Origin: Streptomyces sp. AJS327 | GTDB taxonomy: Bacteria > Actinomycetota > Actinomycetes > Streptomycetales > Streptomycetaceae | DNA: 64,000 nt | Assembly (NCBI RefSeq): GCF_013450295.1 | Contig: NZ_SKBR01000004.1 | Span: forward strand, 835,465 to 899,464 | Direction: 5' to 3' | Shown: positions 42,367-49,778 of the stretch, piece by piece | Layout of the letters: the number at the start of each line of letters is the position of its first letter | How positions within the stretch are numbered: the stretch's first letter is position 1 | Position numbers and translations under genes: made by a program | Notes under the pieces: model-generated | What the model saw: the letters and a program-made list of their open reading frames with translations, nothing else | Databases searched by the model: none | What the model was told of the DNA's origin: nothing

Positions 42367-42394
42367 CGTAACTCTTTCGGGTGACCGTCGTTGA
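42367..42394 (+). promoter_or_regulatory. sigma-BldN-type promoter of bldM
   Basis: CGTAAC (42367-42372) and CGTTGA (42389-42394) are separated by exactly 16 bases, matching the sigma-BldN-dependent bldM p1 promoter described in S. coelicolor. It gives a leader of roughly 115 bases before ATG 42516. The rest of the 369-base whiD-bldM gap is less GC-rich, with TAAATATGAC near 42193-42202 and a GACAC sequence at 42224, which resembles a WhiA site but is too short to rely on. No whiD promoter was identified with confidence. Confidence 0.85.
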
Positions 42395-42515
42395 GAGTGC
42401 GAAAGCGGTTGATGAAGTCAGCTCGGGCTCCCACGTCCTGGCTGTCAATCGCACAGATGACGATTCAAGCAGCCTGGAGGCTCAAGGTGATGCGCATCAG
42501 CTGCGGAGGGCGGTC

Positions 42516-43127
42516 ATGACTTCCGTCCTCGTCTGCGACGACTCCCCGCTTGCCCGGGAGGCACTCCGCCGAGCGGTGGCGACCGTGCCCGGCGTGGAGC
42601 GGGTGACGACGGCGGCCAACGGCGAGGAAGTCCTCCGCCGCTGGGGCGCCGACCGTTCCGACCTGATTCTGATGGACGTCCGCATGCCCGGACTGGGGGG
42701 CGTGGAGACGGTACGGCGACTGCTCTCCGCTGATCCGGGTGCCCGGATCATCATGCTGACCGTCGCCGAGGACCTGGACGGTGTGGCGCTGGCCGTCGCC
42801 GCCGGTGCCCGGGGATACCTGCACAAGGACGCCTCGCGCGCCGAGTTGCGGGCCACCGTCACCCAGGCGCTGGCCGACCCGACCTGGCGACTCGCCCCCC
42901 GGCGGCTCCGTTCCGCCGAGATGGGGGCGGCGCCGACGCTCACCGCGCGCGAGATCCAGGTGCTGGAGGGCATGAGCCACGGCCGCTCCAACGCGGAGAT
43001 CGGCCGTGAACTCTTTCTCTCCGAGGACACGGTGAAGACCCACGCCCGGCGGCTGTTCAAGAAGCTCGGCGCCTCGGACCGCGCGCACGCCGTGGCGCTC
43101 GGCTTCCGCTGGGGTCTGGTGCGCTAG
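42516..43127 (+). CDS. bldM: response-regulator-type developmental transcription factor BldM
   Basis: BldM is a master regulator of aerial growth and sporulation that acts as a homodimer and with WhiI as a heterodimer (S. coelicolor/venezuelae). The product is 203 residues, the expected length: receiver domain with Asp8-Asp9, Asp54 in LILMDVRMPG, Thr82 and Lys104, and a LuxR/FixJ-type helix-turn-helix, LTAREIQVLEGMSHGRSNAE and LFLSEDTVKTHARRLFKKL. In published work Asp54 was found not to be required for function. ATG 42516 follows GGAGGG. An exact sigma-BldN promoter lies upstream, and whiD is divergent. Confidence 0.97.
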   Translation: MTSVLVCDDSPLAREALRRAVATVPGVERVTTAANGEEVLRRWGADRSDLILMDVRMPGLGGVETVRRLLSADPGARIIMLTVAEDLDGVALAVAAGARGYLHKDASRAELRATVTQALADPTWRLAPRRLRSAEMGAAPTLTAREIQVLEGMSHGRSNAEIGRELFLSEDTVKTHARRLFKKLGASDRAHAVALGFRWGLVR

Positions 43128-43171
43128 CGGGTCCGGGGCGCACGCCCTCGGGCGCCCCGGGCGGCGGTACG

Positions 43172-43193
43172 GGGAGCACCTGGCGGTGCTCCC
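43172..43193 (+). terminator. hairpin after bldM
   Basis: GGGAGCACC (43172-43180) pairs perfectly with GGTGCTCCC (43185-43193) around TGGC, 44 bases after the bldM stop. No U-tract. Confidence 0.7.
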
Positions 43194-43979
43194 GGGCCGG
43201 TTCGCTCACGTGCGGGACGTGCTGGATGTGTCAGCCGTGGTTCGCCGTTGCGGTGGGCCGTGGTGATGGTGGTGAGGCGTCGTGTCCGTCGGTCCGGACC
43301 CCGTCGGGGTGGCCGGGACCGCCTCGGCACGGCGTCCGTCGGTTCGGGCCAGGGCCGTCTCCCGTGGGGACGGCCGCCGCCCCGGCTTCCGTCGGGGGCC
43401 ACCGGGGTCCGGGCTGGTCCGGGTTCCGCCGGTGGCGCGGGGTCGGACTTCACGCGCGTGGGGCTCGACCGTGGTGGGGACAGGGCGTGTGGCGCGGCCC
43501 CGTCGACGTCCGTCCGTTCCGCGCTTCCCCCGAGTGGGTGGTTCGGGAGCGCGGTACGCCGGCCGCGCCGTCGGCCCGGTCCCCGGGGGCGACGACGCCG
43601 CGTCCGATGGTGGGGGCGAACCCGGGGTGGGGAAGGCACCGGCCGGACGCGGCGGGTGAGGGGGAGAAGGACCGCCGGTGCGCCGGACCGGGTCCGGGGG
43701 GTGGAACCGCCGTTCCGTGCCCGTTTCGCCGGATGGTCGGAGGGCCGCCGCGGTGCCCGCCAGGGTTTCCGTGGCCCCGGCAGCAGGGCCCGCCGGACGC
43801 TCTGGTTCGCTTGCTGGATTGAGGTGTCCCAGGTCAGTGGTGGGTCGCCGGGGACGGGAGCGAGGTGTGACCGGTGCGATATCGCGAGGCGGCGCTCAGT
43901 AATCCCGCGCGTGCCGCATGCTTGAGGTATGGAGTTCCTCGGCGACCGGTCGGGCAGGCGTGAGGGGAGAGCGCGGGAC
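43194..43979 (+). other. 786-base region without a supported gene
   Basis: Very GC-rich. Both strands have long open frames, including a minus-strand frame of 285 codons over almost the whole gap, but their products are Arg/Pro/Gly-rich and have no motif, as expected for shadow frames. Near the right end is the 10-base palindrome GCGATATCGC (43876-43885), in a possible promoter region for the sigma-factor gene, and TTGAGG occurs at 43817 and 43922. I see no RNA gene. Why such a gap is kept in an otherwise dense region is unclear. Confidence 0.5.
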
Positions 43980-44675
43980 ATGAGTACCAGTGCGCCAGCT
44001 CATAGTGCCGCACGGCGCGAGAACGGGCGCGGTGCGACGGATCGTAGGACTGCGACGCACCGCCCACCGGTGCGCGATGACGAGAACGGGGGGCCGCCCA
44101 TGCCGGTTGCCGGGCCGCGGGAGGTCAGCGCCCTCGTTCAACGCGCGGCGGAGGGGGACGAGCAGGCCAGACACGACCTTCTCGCCCAGGTCCACCCGCT
44201 GGCGCTGCGCTACTGCCGTACCCGGCTGACCCGGCTGCCAGGGGACGCGCGGCACTTCGTGGACGACCTCGCCCAGGAGGTGTGTATCGCGGTGCTCTGC
44301 GCCCTGCCGCGCTACCGGGACACGGGCAAGCCGTTCGAGGCGTTCGTGGTGGCCATTGCCCAGCACAAGGTGGCTGACCTGCAACGGGCCGCGATGCGTC
44401 ACCCCGGCAGCACCGCTGTCCCCTCGGACGAGATGCCGGAGCGGCCGGACGACTCGCTGGGCCCGGAGGAGCGCGCGGTGCTCAGCAGCGACGCGGAGTG
44501 GGCGAAGAAGCTCCTGGCCAACCTGCCGGAACACCAGCGGGAGCTGGTGCTGCTGCGGGTCGCCGTCGGGCTGACGGCGGAGGAGACGGGACAGATGCTG
44601 GGGATGTCCCCGGGCGCCGTGCGGGTCGCCCAGCACCGGGCGCTGAACCGGCTCCGGGAGCTGGCGGAGGAGTAG
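43980..44675 (+). CDS. RNA polymerase sigma factor, SigD/ShbA-like ECF
   Basis: From ATG 43980 the product is 231 residues: a basic disordered N-terminus (about 50), then sigma region 2 with VHPLALRYCRTRL, FVDDLAQEVCIAVLCALPRY and PFEAFVVAIAQHKVADLQRA, and sigma region 4 with ELVLLRVAVGLTAEETGQML and MSPGAVRVAQHRALNRLREL. This pattern matches the SigD group of mycobacteria; in Streptomyces the homologue ShbA drives transcription of the principal sigma factor gene hrdB, which I take as the best guess. Starts at 43929 and 44101 are possible; GGGGAGAG favours 43980. guaB follows 54 bases later. Confidence 0.88.
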   Translation: MSTSAPAHSAARRENGRGATDRRTATHRPPVRDDENGGPPMPVAGPREVSALVQRAAEGDEQARHDLLAQVHPLALRYCRTRLTRLPGDARHFVDDLAQEVCIAVLCALPRYRDTGKPFEAFVVAIAQHKVADLQRAAMRHPGSTAVPSDEMPERPDDSLGPEERAVLSSDAEWAKKLLANLPEHQRELVLLRVAVGLTAEETGQMLGMSPGAVRVAQHRALNRLRELAEE

Positions 44676-44729
44676 CGCTGGCCCGTTACCATGGATTTCC
44701 GCACCAGGGCAAGCATTGGGAAAGGTGTC

Positions 44730-46241
44730 ATGACGGAACGAGTCCCCGGGGTAGACGGTGTCCCCGACAAGTTCGCCACTCTCGGGCTGACCTACGACGA
44801 CGTGCTGCTCCTCCCCGGTGAGTCGGACATGGCGCCGGAGCACATCGACACCTCCTCGCTGGTCTCGCGGAACGTCCGGGTGAACGTGCCGCTGCTCTCC
44901 GCCGCGATGGACAAGGTCACCGAGGCCCGGATGGCGATCGCGATGGCGCGGCAGGGCGGGGTCGGCGTGCTGCACCGGAACCTGTCGATCGCGGACCAGG
45001 CCACCCAGGTGGACCGGGTCAAGCGGTCCGAGTCCGGGATGGTCGCCGACCCGATCACCATCCGCCCCGAGGCCACGCTGGCCGAGGCGGACGAGCTGTG
45101 TGGCACGTTCCGGATCAGCGGGGTGCCGGTCACCGACGGGGCGGGCAAGCTCCTGGGGATAGTGACCAACCGCGATATGGCCTTCGAGGACGACCGCAGC
45201 CGCCGGGTCCAGGACGTCATGACGCCGATGCCGCTGGTCACCGCCCGGGTGGGCACCTCGCGGCACGAGGCGATGGAGCTGCTGCGCCGCCACAAGATCG
45301 AGAAGCTGCCGCTGGTGGACGCGGAGGGCGTGCTCAAGGGGCTCATCACCGTCAAGGACTTCGTCAAGGCCGAGCAGTACCCACTCGCCGCGAAGGACGC
45401 CGAGGGGCGGCTGATCGTCGGTGCCGCCGTGGGCGTCGCGGGGGACGCTTACGAGCGGGCTCAGGAACTGGTCCAGGCGGGCGCCGACTTCATCGTGGTG
45501 GACACCGCGCACGGCCACTCCCGACTGGTCGCCGACATGGTCGCGAAGATCAAGTCGAACACCTCGGTCGACGTGATCGGCGGCAACATCGCCACCCGCG
45601 AGGGTGCCCGCACACTGGTCGACGCGGGCGCGGACGGCGTCAAGGTCGGCGTGGGCCCGGGCTCCATCTGCACCACGCGCGTGGTGGCCGGGATCGGGGT
45701 GCCGCAGGTCACCGCGATCTACGACGCGGCGCTCGCGGCACGTGAGGCCGGGGTGCCCGTGATCGGGGACGGCGGTCTCCAGTACAGCGGCGACATCGCG
45801 AAGGCGCTGGTCGCCGGAGCGGACACGGTGATGCTGGGCAGCCTGCTCGCCGGGTGCGAGGAGTCGCCGGGCGAGCTGCTGTTCATCAACGGCAAGCAGT
45901 TCAAGTCGTACCGGGGGATGGGTTCGCTGGGCGCCATGCAGAGCCGCGGCGAGCAGAAGTCGTACTCCAAGGACCGGTACTTCCAGGACCGGGTCAGCGG
46001 GGACGACAAGCTGATCCCGGAGGGCGTGGAGGGCCAGGTCCCCTACCGTGGCCCGCTCTCCGCCGTCGTGCACCAGCTGGTGGGCGGTCTGAAGCAGTCC
46101 ATGTTCTACGTCGGTGGGGCGACCGTTCCGGAGATGAAGGAGAAGGGCCGGTTCGTGCGCATCACGGCGGCCGGGCTGAAGGAGAGCCACCCGCACGACA
46201 TCCAGATGACCACGGAAGCTCCCAACTACACGCGGCGCTGA
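44730..46241 (+). CDS. guaB: inosine-5'-monophosphate dehydrogenase
   Basis: Oxidises IMP to XMP with NAD+, the committed step of GMP synthesis. From ATG 44730 the product is 503 residues, starting MTERVPGVDGVPDKFATLGL. It contains the TIM barrel with two CBS domains inserted (about 95-220), the catalytic loop GPGSICTTR (Cys at residue 314), GDGGLQYSGDIAKAL and MGSLGAMQSRGEQKSYSKDR (flap region). The frame is open 13 codons upstream. GGGAAAGG precedes the ATG. It is followed by a small unknown gene and by guaB3. Confidence 0.97.
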   Translation: MTERVPGVDGVPDKFATLGLTYDDVLLLPGESDMAPEHIDTSSLVSRNVRVNVPLLSAAMDKVTEARMAIAMARQGGVGVLHRNLSIADQATQVDRVKRSESGMVADPITIRPEATLAEADELCGTFRISGVPVTDGAGKLLGIVTNRDMAFEDDRSRRVQDVMTPMPLVTARVGTSRHEAMELLRRHKIEKLPLVDAEGVLKGLITVKDFVKAEQYPLAAKDAEGRLIVGAAVGVAGDAYERAQELVQAGADFIVVDTAHGHSRLVADMVAKIKSNTSVDVIGGNIATREGARTLVDAGADGVKVGVGPGSICTTRVVAGIGVPQVTAIYDAALAAREAGVPVIGDGGLQYSGDIAKALVAGADTVMLGSLLAGCEESPGELLFINGKQFKSYRGMGSLGAMQSRGEQKSYSKDRYFQDRVSGDDKLIPEGVEGQVPYRGPLSAVVHQLVGGLKQSMFYVGGATVPEMKEKGRFVRITAAGLKESHPHDIQMTTEAPNYTRR

Positions 46242-46328
46242 ACCCGCCCGCCCCCGGACGCTAGGCTGGGCGCGTCTCTCGGAGCCGGCGGACGGCTCGG
46301 GGAGCCGTTCGGACGCGAAGGGGGCGCG

Positions 46329-46595
46329 ATGCTCTACGCGGTGCGGTTCAGCGAGGAGGCGGCGCGGGTCAGGGACGGCCTGCCGAGCGACCGCCGCGCG
46401 CTGCTGGAGCGCGGGCTCACCCTGCTGGCGCAGGACCCGCGGCCCGAGATGTCCGTCCCGATCTCGGCCGACGAGGCGACCCGCTCCCTGGCCCTGACAC
46501 CGAACATCGGCGTCGAGTACGTGGTCAGTGACGGTCTGCTGCTGGTGCTGGTCCTGCATGTGGTGGACTTCACGCAGGTACTCGTCCCGGAGTGA
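46329..46595 (+). CDS. small ParE/RelE-like protein, orphan
   Basis: An 88-residue product from ATG 46329 (GAAGGGGGCG upstream; TAGGCT at 46262-46267 could be its -10). It begins MLYAVRFSEEAARVRDGLPS, continues with a long helix (RRALLERGLTLLAQDP) and ends in strands with VEYVVSDGLLLVLVLHVVDF. Helix-then-strand order and the start resemble RelE/ParE-fold toxins, but no antitoxin gene is next to it and I cannot see the catalytic residues with certainty. It lies between guaB and guaB3 and may simply be a purine-operon accessory. Confidence 0.75.
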   Translation: MLYAVRFSEEAARVRDGLPSDRRALLERGLTLLAQDPRPEMSVPISADEATRSLALTPNIGVEYVVSDGLLLVLVLHVVDFTQVLVPE

Positions 46596-46661
46596 CGGGG
46601 GTGCGGGGGCTGTCGGGGTGTGGGGAATACTGGGGCGGCAACCGTATGGAAGGCCACTTTC

Positions 46662-47777
46662 GTGACTGAGATCGAGATCGGGCGCGGCAAGCGCGGACGG
46701 CGGGCTTACGCCTTTGACGACATCGCGGTGGTGCCGAGCAGGCGTACCCGGGATCCAAAGGAAGTCTCCATCGCGTGGCAGATCGACGCGTACCGCTTCG
46801 ATCTGCCGTTCATGGCCGCTCCGATGGACTCGGTCGTCTCGCCGCGCACCGCGATCCGCATCGGGGAGCTGGGCGGCCTCGGGGTGCTCAACCTGGAGGG
46901 CCTCTGGACCCGGTACGAGGACCCGGAGCCGCTGCTGGAGGAGATCGCCGGGCTGGACGAGCTGAGCGCGAGCCGCCGGATGCAGGAGCTGTACTCGGAG
47001 CCGATCAAGGAAGAGCTGATCGGGCAGCGCATCAAGGAGGTGCGCGAGTCCGGGGTGGTGACCGCGGCGGCGCTGTCGCCGCAGCGCACGGCGGAGTTCT
47101 CGAAGGCGGTGGTGGACGCCGGGGTGGATCTCTTCGTGATCCGGGGGACCACGGTCTCGGCCGAGCACGTCTCGGGCGCGGCCGAACCGCTCAACCTCAA
47201 GCAGTTCATCTACGAACTGGACGTGCCCGTGATCGTCGGTGGCTGCGCCACCTACACGGCGGCGCTCCACCTGATGCGGACCGGCGCGGCCGGGGTGCTC
47301 GTCGGCTTCGGCGGCGGCGCCGCGCACACGACCCGGAACGTGCTCGGCATCCAGGTGCCGATGGCCACCGCCGTGGCGGACGTGGCCGCCGCCCGCCGGG
47401 ACTACCTGGACGAGTCCGGGGGCCGCTACGTGCACGTCATCGCGGACGGGGCGGTCGGCTGGTCGGGAGACCTGCCCAAGGCCATCGCCTGCGGTTCGGA
47501 CGCGGTGATGATGGGCTCGCCGCTGGCGCGCGCCACGGACGCGCCGGGCCGTGGCCACCACTGGGGCATGGAGGCGGTGCACGAGGAGCTGCCACGGGGC
47601 CGCCGGGTCGACCTGGGGGCCGTGGGCACGCTGGAGGAGATCCTGCTCGGCCCCTCGCACACCCCGGACGGCTCGATGAACTTCTTCGGCGCGCTGCGCC
47701 GTGCGATGGCCACGACCGGCTACTCCGAACTGAAGGAGTTCCAGCGGGTCGAGGTCACGGTGGCCCGCTCCCGCTGA
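46662..47777 (+). CDS. guaB3: GuaB3 family IMP dehydrogenase-related protein
   Basis: A TIM-barrel protein related to IMP dehydrogenase and GMP reductase, without CBS domains. From GTG 46662 the product is 371 residues: VTEIEIGRGKRGRRAYAFDD, PFMAAPMDSVVSPRTAIRIG, then VGFGGGAAHTTRNVLGI, VADVAAARRDYLDESGGRYV and IADGAVGWSGDLPKAIACGS. In the catalytic loop, where GuaB has GPGSICTTR, this protein has GGGAAHTTR, so the nucleophilic Cys is replaced and normal IMPDH chemistry is not expected. GGAAGG precedes the GTG. A guaB-guaB3 pair also occurs in mycobacteria. Confidence 0.93.
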   Translation: MTEIEIGRGKRGRRAYAFDDIAVVPSRRTRDPKEVSIAWQIDAYRFDLPFMAAPMDSVVSPRTAIRIGELGGLGVLNLEGLWTRYEDPEPLLEEIAGLDELSASRRMQELYSEPIKEELIGQRIKEVRESGVVTAAALSPQRTAEFSKAVVDAGVDLFVIRGTTVSAEHVSGAAEPLNLKQFIYELDVPVIVGGCATYTAALHLMRTGAAGVLVGFGGGAAHTTRNVLGIQVPMATAVADVAAARRDYLDESGGRYVHVIADGAVGWSGDLPKAIACGSDAVMMGSPLARATDAPGRGHHWGMEAVHEELPRGRRVDLGAVGTLEEILLGPSHTPDGSMNFFGALRRAMATTGYSELKEFQRVEVTVARSR

Positions 47778-47794
47778 ACCCCGCCGTCCGCGCT

Positions 47795-47848
47795 CGCGCC
47801 GCTCCCCGTCCACGGGTGGGCGGCGCGACGTCGTACGGGGGTACGACG
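47795..47848. terminator. two hairpins between convergent genes
   Basis: CGCGCCG (47795-47801) pairs with CGGCGCG (47821-47827), with partial inner pairing. CGTCGTAC (47829-47836) pairs perfectly with GTACGACG (47841-47848) around GGGG. They lie between guaB3 and the convergent dehydrogenase homologue and could end both transcripts. Confidence 0.65.
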
Positions 47849-47898
47849 GCGGCCGGGCAACGGGCTGGCGTGGGACGGTCGTTGGGGCCCGCGGCCGG

Positions 47899-49161
47899 TC
47901 ACAGGCGGTGGGCGGCGCCCGCGGGACTCGCGCCCCGGGTGTCCAGCAGCAACTGCGCCTTGGCGGCCAGCCCCTGGAGGTCGTAGGTGCGGTGCTGCTG
48001 GAGCAGGAGCGTCAGGTCGGCGTCGGCGGCGGCCTCGTAGAGGAAGTCCGCGCGGGGGATCGGGCGGCCCGCCACCCGCCACTGGAGCACGTACGGGTCG
48101 TGGTAGCTCAGCTGCGCGCCCAACTCACGGAGCCGGGTGGCGATCTCGTCCGCCGGGGAGCCCTGGCGGCCGGGGTGGTCCGGCTTGTAGGTGACGCCCA
48201 GCAACAGGATCCGGGCGCCACGCGCCGACTTGCCGTGCTCGTTGAGCAACGTGGTGGCGCGCTGGGCGACATAGCGGGGCATGCGTTCGTTCACCTCCTG
48301 CGCCAGCTCCACCATCCGCAGCGGGTACCCCAGTGAACGGCTGCGGAACGAGAGGTAGTTGGGGTCCAGCGGGACGCCGGGGCCGCCCACGCCGGGGCCG
48401 GGCCGGAACGCCTGGAAGCCGAACGGCTTGGTCTCCGCGCAGCGGATCACGTCCCACAGGTCGATGCCCAGGTCGTGGCAGAAGACCGCCATCTCGTTCA
48501 TCAACGCGATGTTCAGCTGGCGGTAGTTGGTCTCCAGCAGCTTGCAGGTCTCGGCCTCGCGGGGGCCCCGGGCCCGCACCACTTTGTCCGTCAGCCGTCC
48601 GAAGAAGGCGGCGGCGGCCTCCGTGCAGGCCGGGGTGAGCCCGCCGATCACCTGGGGGGTGTTCCGGTAGCCGTAGACCCGGTTGCCGGGATCGGTGCGG
48701 GACGGGGAGCAGGCCAGGTGGAAGTCCCGTCCGGCGCGCAGTCCCGAGCCCTCCTCCAGCAGGGGGCGCAGGATTTCCTCGGTGCCGCCCGGGTACACCG
48801 TCGACTCAAGGATCACGGTTGTCCGGGGGCGGAGCTGGGAGGCGAGGGTGTGAGCGGCGGCGCGCACGGCGGAGAGGTCGCGCGCGCGGTCGGCGCCCAG
48901 CGGCGTCGGCACGGTGATCACGGCGGTGCGGACGCGTCCGAGCACCGCCGGGTTGGTGGTGGCCCGGAAGCCCCCGGCCAGCATCCTGCGGATCTCCGCC
49001 GGGGTGGCCGCCGCGTCGGCCGGGGGCCGTCCCGCGCTCAGCTCGGCGACCGCGCGTTCGTCGGGGTCGAAGCCGATGGTGCCGACTCCGGCGGCGGTGG
49101 CGGCGCGGGCCAGCGGGAGACCCGAACAGCCGAGTCCGATGACGGCGAGATCTGCTGGCAT
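47899..49161 (-). CDS. UDP-glucose/GDP-mannose dehydrogenase family protein lacking the catalytic Cys
   Basis: Related to nucleotide-sugar 6-dehydrogenases (WecC/CapL type). The 420-residue product has the N-terminal Rossmann motif IGLGCSGLPLARAA, VPTPLGADRARDLS, ESTVYPGGTEE, the central KLLETNYRQLNIALMNEMAV and the C-terminal LGVTYKPDHPGRQGSPADEI. Two catalytic positions deviate: the family SPER-V-DPGN is CSPSRTDPGN here (Glu to Ser), and GVGGHC(I/L)P-DP is GVGGPGVPLDP (His-Cys to Pro-Gly), which removes the nucleophilic Cys; the changes His-to-Pro and Cys-to-Gly each need one base. ENT(F/Y)R is also ETNYR. It is likely inactive or altered in chemistry. No glycan gene is adjacent. Confidence 0.85.
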   Translation of the reverse strand: MPADLAVIGLGCSGLPLARAATAAGVGTIGFDPDERAVAELSAGRPPADAAATPAEIRRMLAGGFRATTNPAVLGRVRTAVITVPTPLGADRARDLSAVRAAAHTLASQLRPRTTVILESTVYPGGTEEILRPLLEEGSGLRAGRDFHLACSPSRTDPGNRVYGYRNTPQVIGGLTPACTEAAAAFFGRLTDKVVRARGPREAETCKLLETNYRQLNIALMNEMAVFCHDLGIDLWDVIRCAETKPFGFQAFRPGPGVGGPGVPLDPNYLSFRSRSLGYPLRMVELAQEVNERMPRYVAQRATTLLNEHGKSARGARILLLGVTYKPDHPGRQGSPADEIATRLRELGAQLSYHDPYVLQWRVAGRPIPRADFLYEAAADADLTLLLQQHRTYDLQGLAAKAQLLLDTRGASPAGAAHRL

Positions 49162-49228
49162 GGCGGCGGGCTTCCCTTCCCCTGGGCACTCCGAGTACGG
49201 CCCCGGTACGGCGCACTGAGTGGCATGC

Positions 49229-49251
49229 GACGCTATGCAACGTTAAGCGTC
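49229..49251. promoter_or_regulatory. inverted repeat in an AT-rich patch upstream of the dehydrogenase homologue
   Basis: GACGCT (49229-49234) and AGCGTC (49246-49251) are inverted across 11 bases (ATGCAACGTTA). It lies 68 bases upstream of the minus-strand start codon at 49161, in the only clearly AT-rich stretch of the gap (about 49215-49290). It may be an operator or promoter of that gene. Confidence 0.45.
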
Positions 49252-49778
49252 TATATGACAGATATACGGAATTCTGGGTCGAGCCGCGCCAGGCGCCAGC
49301 CAAAGTCGTGGAAATGGAGGACCATCGACAGTGCGGCGGGTGCTGAGGGTGCCCGGCGGAGGGCGGACGGTGGTGCCGTGGCGCGTACCGGCCGGGCGGC
49401 GGCCGGATCCGTGCGCCGGGGCGCGTACCCGTAGACACCCCGGCGCCCGGGCGGGGATGCTCGCACCTCCGCGGTAGCGCCGGGCCCGGTGGGGCCCCGG
49501 ACGTCTCCCGGGGCGAACGGCGGCACACCGGGCCCACCCCGCACCGCGTCGGATCGCGCGTCACCCGTCGGCGCCACGGGCCGCCGGGAGGCGCCCGGGT
49601 TCCGGCCCGGGGCGCGGGAGCTGGCGGGCGCGCGGGATGAGCGGGAGCGGACGGCAGGAGCGGACGGCGCGATGGGAGCGAGCGGGACGGGAGCCAGCGG
49701 GACGGCGGGTGGCGTCGGACGGACGGCCGAGGTGAGCCGAGTGAGCAGCGCCCGGCTTTCGACAGCACAGGAGGCAGC
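49252..49778 (+). other. glpD upstream region, no gene seen
   Basis: About 530 bases. After the AT-rich patch it is strongly GC-rich, with open frames on both strands that have no recognisable product. CAGGAGGCAGC at 49767-49777 is the ribosome-binding region of glpD. The promoter of glpD was not found with confidence. Confidence 0.5.

Noticed and set aside
43124..43981. Possible minus-strand gene in the gap between bldM and the sigma factor
   Set aside because: The product is dominated by Arg and Pro, has no motif and lacks a ribosome-binding site; it also runs into the bldM stop. Treated as non-coding.
43896..47813. Minus-strand open frame of 1305 codons across the sigma factor, guaB and guaB3
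   Set aside because: Shadow of three well-supported plus-strand genes; composition is typical of an antisense frame.
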